Assembly (NCBI GenBank): GCA_016199025.1
Contig: JACQHM010000054.1
Span: 1-25,247, forward strand
Source of the DNA: Candidatus Methylomirabilota bacterium
Lineage (GTDB): Bacteria; Methylomirabilota; Methylomirabilia; Methylomirabilales; JACQHM01
DNA length: 25,247 bases
Direction of reading: 5' to 3'
The notes beneath the pieces were generated by a model. It worked only from the letters and a program-made list of their open reading frames with translations. It ran no database searches and had not been told where the DNA came from. A program made the position numbers and the translations under genes. Every line of letters begins with the position of its first letter. Position 1 is the first letter of the stretch. Positions 7,903 through 14,093 of the stretch are shown one piece after another.

Positions 7903-8864
7903 CTTCTCCCTCCCACCGCGGCCTGGGAGAGGAGGAGGCCCGCCCGCCGGCTCCTCTCCATGGTCCACCGTCGCCTCAGCTCCTGCCACGGGGCGACGTG
8001 TCTTTCCAAGGAGATTTCTTCAGGGGATGCCTCAACCTCGTCCACGAGCCCTCTGTAGAACCGGACCAGGTCCCTGACCAGGTCGAGGGATCGCTCCCTC
8101 CCCTGGATCTTCAGATACTCGACCCCCGCCTTGATATACCCTGGCACCTCCCAAAGCATGAAGGCCGGATCGGAGCGCAAGGTGGTCTTTTTCGAGGTGT
8201 CCTCATGGGGAAGGGTGAACTCCCACCCGGCTTGGCAGACCCGGGAGCAGCCCCGGGCCCCCCGGTTGGCGCTCCCGATGAAGCCATCCTCGGTCTCATC
8301 GGACCACTCTTTGTAGACAAGGAAACTGGACATGATACATTTCCCAGGGCAGACAAGCCCCCCTTGAAGGGGTTGGAAGAGGAAGACCTCCAGCCCGACC
8401 TCCAGCTCCTCCTTGATCGCCTTGACCTCCTCAGGGGTGAGGCGATAGGGGAGGATGACGAAGTTCGCACCCAGGTCCTTGTAGAACCTGATGTCCTCCC
8501 GGTTCGTCAGGCCGCACCCGACACTGGTATGGATACCAAGGGTGGGGAAGTGGCGCCTCACCTCCACGATGCACCCGGGATCGGACATCAGGAGCCCCGA
8601 GACGCCCCAGTCCATGTACTGCTCCGCCTTCTTTAAGAGAAGGCGCATCTCCGTCGGACCGGGCATGGCGTTGATGGCGACCTTGACCTCCCTTTGTAAG
8701 GTTCGGGCGAAGCCGTTTAGCTCCTTGATCTCCTCGTCCTTCAGATCCAACTGGTAGGATCGCCGGCTCCATCCAAAGGCCCCCACGTAGACAGCCTCAG
8801 CCCCCTCTTCTAAGACGGCATAGGCCATCTCCAGGGTCCCGCCGGGAGCCAGAAGCTTTGCCAT
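7899..8864 (-). CDS. U32-family protein, UbiU-like (copy 2 of three)
   Basis: A 321-residue paralogue of its neighbours, starting MAKLLAPGGT with GAEAVYVG and GWSRR. It has cysteines C172, C176, C206 and C210 in LVCPGKCIMSS ... RGARGCSRVCQAGW, keeping the C-x3-C-x29-C-x3-C spacing exactly. A possible SAM-independent Fe-S hydroxylase role is inferred from UbiU and TrhP. Position 232 of UbiU (KDLC) is replaced by DPAFMLWEV. The start is the ATG at 8864 with GAGGAGG upstream, and a longer upstream extension has no family match. The C-terminal tail (LLLSQAAVGGRR) is encoded by a GC-rich palindrome-like stretch and ends in the GTGA overlap with the binding-protein gene. Confidence 0.88.
   Translation of the reverse strand: MAKLLAPGGTLEMAYAVLEEGAEAVYVGAFGWSRRSYQLDLKDEEIKELNGFARTLQREVKVAINAMPGPTEMRLLLKKAEQYMDWGVSGLLMSDPGCIVEVRRHFPTLGIHTSVGCGLTNREDIRFYKDLGANFVILPYRLTPEEVKAIKEELEVGLEVFLFQPLQGGLVCPGKCIMSSFLVYKEWSDETEDGFIGSANRGARGCSRVCQAGWEFTLPHEDTSKKTTLRSDPAFMLWEVPGYIKAGVEYLKIQGRERSLDLVRDLVRFYRGLVDEVEASPEEISLERHVAPWQELRRRWTMERSRRAGLLLSQAAVGGRR
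7905..7938. repeat. Imperfect GC-rich palindrome (copy 2, degenerate)
   Basis: CTCCCTCCCA and TGGGAGAGGAG flank an eight-base centre CCGCGGCC. Base composition and arm sequence resemble the repeat at 5836-5876 and the one at 16012-16062, but the match is partial. It lies within the 3' end of the UbiU-like gene and just upstream of the binding-protein start, so it may also be an accidental purine/pyrimidine dyad that supplies the ribosome binding site. Confidence 0.4.
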
Positions 8865-8875
8865 CGTCTTCCTCC

Positions 8876-9832
8876 TCAAGCCTTCGCCCGAGCCACGAGG
8901 CGGTCGTCCCGCCTGTTCCGCTCGGTGGCCCATCGCTTTTTTAGTTCCTCAAGCTCCGGAAGGTACTTCTCTGGGGAGAATCGATCCTGGGAGGCCCGGA
9001 TCTCATCCACCACCTTCCGGTAGAACCGGACAATATCGCGGACGAGGACGTCGGATCGATCCCTCCCGGGGACCTTGAAGTATTCAACGCCCGCCTTGAT
9101 GTAGTCGGTCAGTTCGTGGAACCAAAGGCGCGGGTTCCCCTTGAGGATGGCCCTCTTGGAGAGGGGTTGGCCATCCGTAGCGACCTCCCATCCGATCTGG
9201 CAGATCCGGAGACAGTCCCCGCCCCGGTTCGCGCTCCCGTAAAAGTAATCCTTCCCCTCGTCATCCACCCATCGCTTGAACCTGAAGTAGCTCGACATGG
9301 TGCATTTCCCGGGACAGATGATCCCCCCTTGGGTATCGGTCCTGAAGAGGAAGATCTCCAGGCCCACATCAATCGTCCGCTTGATGGCTTTGACGTCGTC
9401 CAGCCACATCCGGTAAGGGAGGATGACATAGGTGGCCCCCATGTCTTTGTAATACTTCACATCCTCAGCGTTGGTCAGACCGGTCCCGACGCTGACGTGG
9501 ATGGCGATTTCGGGGAAATGTTTCCTGACCTGGACCATGCAGCCGACGTCGGAGATCATGAACCCAGAGACCCCCCAGCCGATATACCTGTCCACCTTCT
9601 TCAAGAGCAGAGGGACCTCCATGGAGCTAGGCATCGTGTTCAGGACGACCCTGACCTCCTTTCCTTTGGTCTCGGCAAAGGCCACCAGGTCTTTAATCTC
9701 CTCATCTTTCAACTCCACGTCGGAGCCCCGCCGGCTCCAACCTAAGACGCCGACGTAGACGGCATCGGCCCCTTCCTCTAACACGGAGTAGGCCATCTGC
9801 ATCGTCCCGCCGGGAGCCATCAGCTTCGACAT
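8876..9832 (-). CDS. U32-family protein, UbiU-like (copy 1 of three)
   Basis: A 318-residue U32 protein beginning MSKLMAPGGT, with GADAVYVGVLGWSRRG. Cysteines are C173, C177, C207 and C211 (IICPGKCTMSS ... NRGGDCLRICQIGW), spaced as in the two downstream copies. The later family cysteine (KDLC in UbiU) is replaced by NPRLWFHEL. KVPGRDRS replaces the usual KIEGRMK. GAAGGGAGGGAACACA precedes the ATG, which starts exactly at the conserved N-terminus and so supports the equivalent starts chosen for the other copies. It lies 17 bases after the UbiV-like gene and 11 before the next copy. Relatives include UbiU and TrhP. A peptidase role has been assigned to a few members but no classical protease motif is visible. 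Confidence 0.88.
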   Translation of the reverse strand: MSKLMAPGGTMQMAYSVLEEGADAVYVGVLGWSRRGSDVELKDEEIKDLVAFAETKGKEVRVVLNTMPSSMEVPLLLKKVDRYIGWGVSGFMISDVGCMVQVRKHFPEIAIHVSVGTGLTNAEDVKYYKDMGATYVILPYRMWLDDVKAIKRTIDVGLEIFLFRTDTQGGIICPGKCTMSSYFRFKRWVDDEGKDYFYGSANRGGDCLRICQIGWEVATDGQPLSKRAILKGNPRLWFHELTDYIKAGVEYFKVPGRDRSDVLVRDIVRFYRKVVDEIRASQDRFSPEKYLPELEELKKRWATERNRRDDRLVARAKA

Positions 9833-9849
9833 TGTGTTCCCTCCCTTCT

Positions 9850-10776
9850 TCAGGATCTTGTGCCCTGAAGCTCCAGCTCACGGCTGATGTAGTCCTGCCC
9901 GGACATCCCGAAGGAGTAGCCGTTGCATAACCCTAGCGGGGCCAGGGATTGAAGCTCTGCCAGCCAGTGAGGGGTGCAAAACTCCTCCACCGCCATGGCC
10001 CTCTGGAGGGCCTCCCGGTAGATGCCCCCTACAGTCTTCACGTAATGGGGATCTTCGCCCAGGGTGTGGATGTAGAAGGTGTCCAGGCCCTGCCTGATGA
10101 GGAGGTCCAGGTATTCCAACAGGCAGAGGTCCTTCCCGCTTAAGTTGGCCCTCCCGATGTTCTTCATCTGCCAATCCTCATGGGTGAGCCAATGCCCCTG
10201 GGCGCAACCCTCCTCACAATGGGCAGGGGCCGTCTTCGTGTATTCGGTGAGGAAACAGGTGGCGGAGATCACCAGGGGGATCTTGCCATGGAGGGGCAGG
10301 ATGACCTGGATGGGGGTGTGATCCTTGATGTAGAGGATCTCCTCCAAACTGAGTTCGGCGTTCGAGAAGACCCGCTCGACCCCGTAGCCTTTCAGGACCC
10401 TGGCCGTCTCATCGGTGTAGAGGTTGCCGAAGACCCCTATATGGATGGGAATGTCATCCCTCATCTCCCGAACGATCCGGAGGAGTCCCATGCTGTGGAC
10501 CTCGATGCCATCCAAGGGGAGGTCTCCCGATTCCTCGACAAGCACCTTGATCCACGGGAGGTCACTGTCCTTGGGAATGGCGTAGAGGCTGAGGTAGCAC
10601 TTTTTCCCCATGGCCTTCACCGCCCGGACCCCCTCCCGAAGCGCTTCGATCGTGGAGCCAAAGTTCCCGGGGTAAAGGGGGCAGGTGAAGTCGCCGAGGT
10701 AAAGGGCATCGTAAGCCGAAAGGTCATACTCCTTGAGCTTCTTAAGGTTTGGAACATGGGTAGCCAATTCAAACAT
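9850..10776 (-). CDS. U32-family protein, UbiV-like
   Basis: This 308-residue protein is the first gene of the nine-gene block. Its cysteines C32 (LGDFTCPLY), C174 (SATCFLTEY), C187 and C191 (AHCEEGCAQG) reproduce the UbiV cluster spacing (known UbiV ligands C39, C180, C193, C197: 13 and then 4 residues apart). The text after them (MKNIGRANLSGKDLC) matches the NGIQ-x-S-x region of the family and contributes a fifth cysteine, C218. UbiV pairs with UbiU as an Fe-S heterodimer in O2-independent ubiquinone hydroxylation. Here it is followed by three UbiU-like genes, so several alternative heterodimers are possible. No UbiT-like SCP2 protein lies nearby. TAGGAGGGAACT precedes the ATG. Confidence 0.88.
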   Translation of the reverse strand: MFELATHVPNLKKLKEYDLSAYDALYLGDFTCPLYPGNFGSTIEALREGVRAVKAMGKKCYLSLYAIPKDSDLPWIKVLVEESGDLPLDGIEVHSMGLLRIVREMRDDIPIHIGVFGNLYTDETARVLKGYGVERVFSNAELSLEEILYIKDHTPIQVILPLHGKIPLVISATCFLTEYTKTAPAHCEEGCAQGHWLTHEDWQMKNIGRANLSGKDLCLLEYLDLLIRQGLDTFYIHTLGEDPHYVKTVGGIYREALQRAMAVEEFCTPHWLAELQSLAPLGLCNGYSFGMSGQDYISRELELQGTRS

Positions 10777-10855
10777 AGTTCCCTCCTATGGAAAGTCGCT
10801 CCCGCTGGGGTGATCTATGATCTTCTTCCTTCCCTTGGAAGGGCCTATGAGAGAT

Positions 10856-10872
10856 GGCAAACGCCGTTCCAA
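10856..10872 (-). promoter_or_regulatory. Sigma-54 (-24/-12) promoter of the U32 block
   Basis: The minus strand reads TTGGAACGGCGTTTGCC, against the consensus TTGGCACG-N4-TTGCW. GG and GC are exactly ten bases apart. The only departures are A for C after TGG and the last W position. The expected transcript start is near 10845, about 70 bases before the UbiV-like ATG. A sigma-54 activator is encoded in the same window. Confidence 0.75.
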
Positions 10873-10965
10873 AGCTTACCTGAAAACCATGATGCATCTG
10901 GATCATTTTGATGGAGAAGATGGACTAAAATCCGGGGAAGAATAGTAGGAAGGGGTGAAAGAGGG

Positions 10966-10999
10966 TGGGGCATTTGACCCAAAAAGGGGAATTCACCCA
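10966..10999. promoter_or_regulatory. Tandem candidate activator sites upstream of the U32 block
   Basis: Two dyads lie here: TGGGGCATTTGACCCA (10966-10981) and AGGGGAATTCACCCA (10985-10999), about 19 bases apart and centred about 130 and 150 bases upstream of the predicted start. The first differs by one base in its first 11 from the exact repeat TGGGGGATTTG found upstream of the other sigma-54 promoter. Position and tandem arrangement fit enhancer sites for an NtrC-type activator. Confidence 0.6.
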
Positions 11000-11027
11000 C
11001 CCTCAGGATTTTGGATTTGGGATTGTG

Positions 11028-11072
11028 GATTTCGGATCTGGAAAGGAAGCACCGACCTTTCAATCCGAAATC
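11028..11072. repeat. Long imperfect inverted repeat between luxR and the U32 block
   Basis: GATTTCGGAT (11028-11037) pairs with ATCCGAAATC (11063-11072), and inside it GAAAGG pairs with CCTTTC around a nine-base loop: 16 paired bases with a small internal bulge. It is flanked by looser copies of the same word family (GGATTTTGGATTTGGG on the left, CCGAAATCGGCAATCTGAAATC on the right). It follows the luxR stop and could end that transcript, but it has no T-run. It may instead be a member of a dispersed GATTTCGGAT repeat. The rest of the 315-base gap (10777-11091) holds the promoter and activator sites. Confidence 0.6.
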
Positions 11073-11091
11073 CGAAATCGGCAATCTGAAA

Positions 11092-11799
11092 TCAGAGGAG
11101 GTTGTATCTGAAGGCCAGGGCCAGGGCCTCAAGTTTGGTGTGGACACCAAGCTTCCCCAGGATCCTCTGGGTGTGGTTCCTGGCGGTGGCCGTGCTGATG
11201 TGGAGCGTGTCGGCAATCTCCTTGGCAGTTTCACCCTTGGCGATGAGCCTCAAGACATCCCGCTCCCGAGGGGTCAGGGACCGTAGCGGGGAAGGCAGGT
11301 CTGAGGGGAGGGTCGGCTCCTTCTCCACCGGCCAGACCGCCTGGCCGAGGAGGGACTGGATCCGTTCCAGGAGCCTCTCGGTCTCTACCTGGTTGGTGAC
11401 ATTGCGGAAGAGATGGACCATGGTGAACAGGTCTGGAGACTTGGATGGAACGACAATGACGCTGGTCGTGATCCAGATCGTTTGGCCCGTCTTAGTTCGG
11501 GTCAAGAGGTCGGTGGTCTCGACGGGCTTCCCTTGCTTAGCCGTCGTGAGGAGGGAGCAAGCTGGGCTGCATCGAAGCTGCCCTGTTCGGCTTCTCCCTC
11601 CAAAGATCTCGTAGCAAGGCCTTCCGAGAACCTCGTCGGCCCGATACCCTAGAAGCCGCTCAGCCGCTTGGTTCCAGAGGATGATCCGTTGGGCCTGGTC
11701 GATGGCGAAAACGCCATCGGCGGCCCTGGCAAACATCTCCAGGAGGGGTGGGAGGTCATCTTCATTTCTGGAGAGCTTCTCATTGACGGGCTGGGACAT
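11092..11799 (-). CDS. PAS domain LuxR-type transcriptional regulator
   Basis: A 235-residue regulator with an N-terminal PAS domain (about 18-130: ADGVFAIDQAQRIILWNQAAERLLGY split over 28-52) and a C-terminal LuxR/FixJ helix-turn-helix (about 172-235: LTPRERDVLRLIAKGETAKEIA and later TARNHTQRILGKLGVHTK). The PAS domain carries three cysteines, C62, C77 and C81 (RPCYEIFGG ... LRCSPAC), which could bind a metal, an Fe-S cluster or a redox signal. No receiver domain or ligand-binding GAF is present. It starts 13 bases after the ABC permease gene and is the last gene of the twelve-gene block. It may tune the block or the downstream U32 operon. Target sites are unknown. Confidence 0.88.
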   Translation of the reverse strand: MSQPVNEKLSRNEDDLPPLLEMFARAADGVFAIDQAQRIILWNQAAERLLGYRADEVLGRPCYEIFGGRSRTGQLRCSPACSLLTTAKQGKPVETTDLLTRTKTGQTIWITTSVIVVPSKSPDLFTMVHLFRNVTNQVETERLLERIQSLLGQAVWPVEKEPTLPSDLPSPLRSLTPRERDVLRLIAKGETAKEIADTLHISTATARNHTQRILGKLGVHTKLEALALAFRYNLL

Positions 11800-11812
11800 G
11801 ACCTTCTCCTCC

Positions 11813-12613
11813 TTAGACCCCCCTTCGGCTCAACCGGACGAGCTTTGCCTCCTTATCGAAGAGGGCTGTAGCGGCCAAGAGCATGATGACGGCGAAGAGG
11901 GAAAGGGTGGCGAGGTCTACCAGGGTGGGGAGATCTGCTCCCATGGGGGTCATGGCCGCATGGGGGAGGAGGACATGCTTGAAGAGGTCGATGCCATAAG
12001 TCAGGGGGTTGAAGTAGACGACTATTTGGAGCAGACCTGGGAGGAGCTTCACGGGGTAGAGGCCGCCGCTTAAGAAGAACATGGGAAAGACGACGAAGTT
12101 CATGATGGTGGCAAAGTTCTCCAGGGAGTCGATCCTCGTGGCCATGAGCATCCCTAGCGAGGCGATGGCGAAGGAGGTGAGGAAGAGGAAAAGGATAAGT
12201 AGCAATAGATGGAGGGGGCCGACGGGAAGCTTCAAGAACGGGACGAGGATCAACAGGAGGAGCGCCTGGAACACGGCCAACATGGTACCTCCAACGACCT
12301 TCCCCAACACGATGGCAAGGCGAGAGACGGGGGCAATCAGCATGATCCTCACGACCCCGAACTCTCGGTCGTAGACGGTGGAGAGGGAGGAGAGGATGGC
12401 GCCGAAGAGGACGACGATCCCCAAAACGCCCGGAAAGATGAACTGCTGGTACGAAATGCCTCCCTCTCCACCGAGGAGCCGATCGAAGCCAGGGCCGACG
12501 ACAAAAAGCCAGAAGAGGGGGCGGGCGAGGGAGCTCCACAAACGGCCCTTCTGGCGGAAGAACCGCTTGAACTCCCTAAGGACGATGATCGAGATAGGCT
12601 TCAGTTGAAGCAT
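11813..12613 (-). CDS. ABC-2 type transporter permease
   Basis: This 266-residue membrane protein has an N-terminal cytoplasmic stretch (REFKRFFRQKGR) and about six hydrophobic segments. The LFGAILSSLSTVYDREFG / MLIAPVSR region and the later FLSGGLYPV and NPLTYGIDLFKH are typical of the DrrB/NodJ ABC-2 exporter family. It forms the membrane part of an exporter with the ATPase at 13169-14083, and the gene for a secreted GlcG-like protein lies between the two. I choose the ATG at 12613, two bases after the glcG-like stop, although the ribosome site is weak. An upstream in-frame extension overlapping that gene has no family match. The exported substrate is unknown. Confidence 0.87.
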   Translation of the reverse strand: MLQLKPISIIVLREFKRFFRQKGRLWSSLARPLFWLFVVGPGFDRLLGGEGGISYQQFIFPGVLGIVVLFGAILSSLSTVYDREFGVVRIMLIAPVSRLAIVLGKVVGGTMLAVFQALLLLILVPFLKLPVGPLHLLLLILFLFLTSFAIASLGMLMATRIDSLENFATIMNFVVFPMFFLSGGLYPVKLLPGLLQIVVYFNPLTYGIDLFKHVLLPHAAMTPMGADLPTLVDLATLSLFAVIMLLAATALFDKEAKLVRLSRRGV

Positions 12614-12615
12614 CC

Positions 12616-13122
12616 CTACTGGCCAAGGTCCTTCATCAAGGCATCGATCCCCGCTTGACAGGCCTGAGCATCCTGGTCCCCCCGGGCGCCGCTGGCCCCG
12701 CACCCTCCGATGAGTGTCCCGCCCACACTAATGGGGAGGCCTCCTTCAAGGATGATCACCCGATCGAGGTGTTGGATGCCGTAGGCCCGTTGATCAGGCC
12801 TCGCGATGTCCTGAAGGGCCTTCGTTGGACGCTGGAAAAAGACGGCGGTTGCCGCTTTTCTGATGGCGACCTCAATGGAGCCGAGGAAGGCATCGTCCAT
12901 CCGCTGGAAGTACACAAGATTGGCCCCATCGTCCACGACGGCGATGTTCAGCTTCCAACCATTTCTGATGGCCTCCAGTTCTGCGGCGGCGGCCACTTTC
13001 TTGGCGGCTTCGAGGGTGAGGGTCTTCTTATCCTTCAGTTGCGCAGAGCTGGGATGAGCTATGGCAAAGGCGAGGGCCAGAACAACACCGGCTCCAACGA
13101 ACGAGCGTAGACTTTTTTTCAT
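12616..13122 (-). CDS. Secreted GlcG/HbpS-family heme-binding-like protein
   Basis: A 168-residue protein with a clear signal peptide (MKKSLRSF then a hydrophobic stretch to PSSA, cleavage predicted after A27), followed by one HbpS/GlcG domain (PF03928). Visible are LTLEAAKKVAAAAELEA, LNIAVVDDGANLVYFQRMD and GGLPISVGGTLIGGCGASG, the glycine-rich end of the family. HbpS binds heme and GlcG is found in glycolate loci; the precise role of this one is unknown. Its gene sits between the ATPase and permease genes of an ABC exporter, which is unusual and suggests a periplasmic partner. It is the only protein in the window with an obvious signal peptide. Confidence 0.88.
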   Translation of the reverse strand: MKKSLRSFVGAGVVLALAFAIAHPSSAQLKDKKTLTLEAAKKVAAAAELEAIRNGWKLNIAVVDDGANLVYFQRMDDAFLGSIEVAIRKAATAVFFQRPTKALQDIARPDQRAYGIQHLDRVIILEGGLPISVGGTLIGGCGASGARGDQDAQACQAGIDALMKDLGQ

Positions 13123-13168
13123 CGATCTTCTCCCTCCTGTGGTTGAAATTTCCCAGGTTCTCGTCCCA

Positions 13169-14083
13169 TTATCGGATCGCCCGCCCCGTCAGGTGGATGA
13201 AGACATCATTCAGGGAAGGCCGGGTGATGTTGATAGCAAGGATCTTCCCCCCCAAGCTCCTCAGGAGGGGGGGGAGGAAGGTTTCGGCCGAGTCCACCTC
13301 CAAGAAGAGGCCTTCTTGGGTCCGCTTCGTCACCGTCTCGAACTGCTTCCTGATCTCCTCTTCTACCCCGGGGTCGTCCGTAGTCTTCAGGTGAATGACC
13401 TCTCCTCTGATCGTTCGCTTCAGCTCTTCGGGACTTCCCAGGGCGATGATCTTCCCATGGTCGATGATCGCGACCCGGTCGCACCGCTCCGCCTCGTCCA
13501 GGTAATGGGTGGTGAGGAAGACGGTCATGTGCTGCTGTTCCCGAAGTCGATCGATCATGTCCCAGATGGCGATACGGGCCTGCGGGTCTAGCCCAATGGT
13601 AGGTTCATCAAGGAAGAGGACCCTTGGGTGGTGAAGGATTCCTCTGGCAATATCTACGCGCCGTTTCAAGCCTCCCGAGAGGGTTTTGACCAGGTCTCCC
13701 CTCCGATCCGCTATCTCAAGGACCTTCATGATCTCCCCAATCCGCCCTTGGGCCTCGCGACGTTTCAGGTTGTAGAGGTAACAGGTGAGGAGGAGGTTCT
13801 CATAGACGGTGAGGTCCTTATCCAGGGTGGTCTCCTGGAAGACCAGGCCGATAGCATTTCGGACATCCCGGGCCTCTCTTGTGCAGTCGTACCCCTTGAT
13901 CCTGGCCGATCCCGAGGTCGGCTTCAAAAGCGTGCACAGCATATGGATGGTTGTTGTCTTTCCTGCCCCGTTCGGCCCCAGGAAGCCGAAGAACTCCCCG
14001 GACTTGACCTCGAAGGTCACCCCATCGACGGCGGTGATGGTTCCAAATCGCTTCACAAGATTGTTGGCTTCGATGGCCATCAT
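13169..14083 (-). CDS. ABC transporter ATP-binding protein (DrrA/CcmA-like exporter ATPase)
   Basis: A 304-residue ABC ATPase with Walker A GPNGAGKT (36-43), a Q-loop in LVFQETTLD, signature LSGGLKRRVDIARGI, Walker B VLFLDEPTIGLDPQ and the switch histidine in LTTHYLDEAE. A C-terminal extension of about 80 residues is typical of DrrA/NodI exporter ATPases. It energises the ABC-2 permease encoded 2 genes downstream. I place the start at the ATG at 14083 (MMAIEANNLV), 10 bases after the aldehyde dehydrogenase stop; an upstream TTG at 14113 would overlap that gene and add residues unlike the family. The ribosome site is weak, suggesting translational coupling. Confidence 0.9.
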   Translation of the reverse strand: MMAIEANNLVKRFGTITAVDGVTFEVKSGEFFGFLGPNGAGKTTTIHMLCTLLKPTSGSARIKGYDCTREARDVRNAIGLVFQETTLDKDLTVYENLLLTCYLYNLKRREAQGRIGEIMKVLEIADRRGDLVKTLSGGLKRRVDIARGILHHPRVLFLDEPTIGLDPQARIAIWDMIDRLREQQHMTVFLTTHYLDEAERCDRVAIIDHGKIIALGSPEELKRTIRGEVIHLKTTDDPGVEEEIRKQFETVTKRTQEGLFLEVDSAETFLPPLLRSLGGKILAINITRPSLNDVFIHLTGRAIR

Positions 14084-14093
14084 CGTGGAAGTT

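Noticed and set aside
10889..10906. Imperfect palindrome ATGATGCATCTGGATCAT and a weak IHF-like site beside it
   Set aside because: One arm mismatches, the IHF match misses key positions, and it lies only about 17 bases upstream of -24. It could matter but is not supported enough to call.
12614..12703. N-terminal extension of the ABC-2 permease
   Set aside because: It overlaps the glcG-like gene and adds Gly/Arg-rich residues unlike the family.
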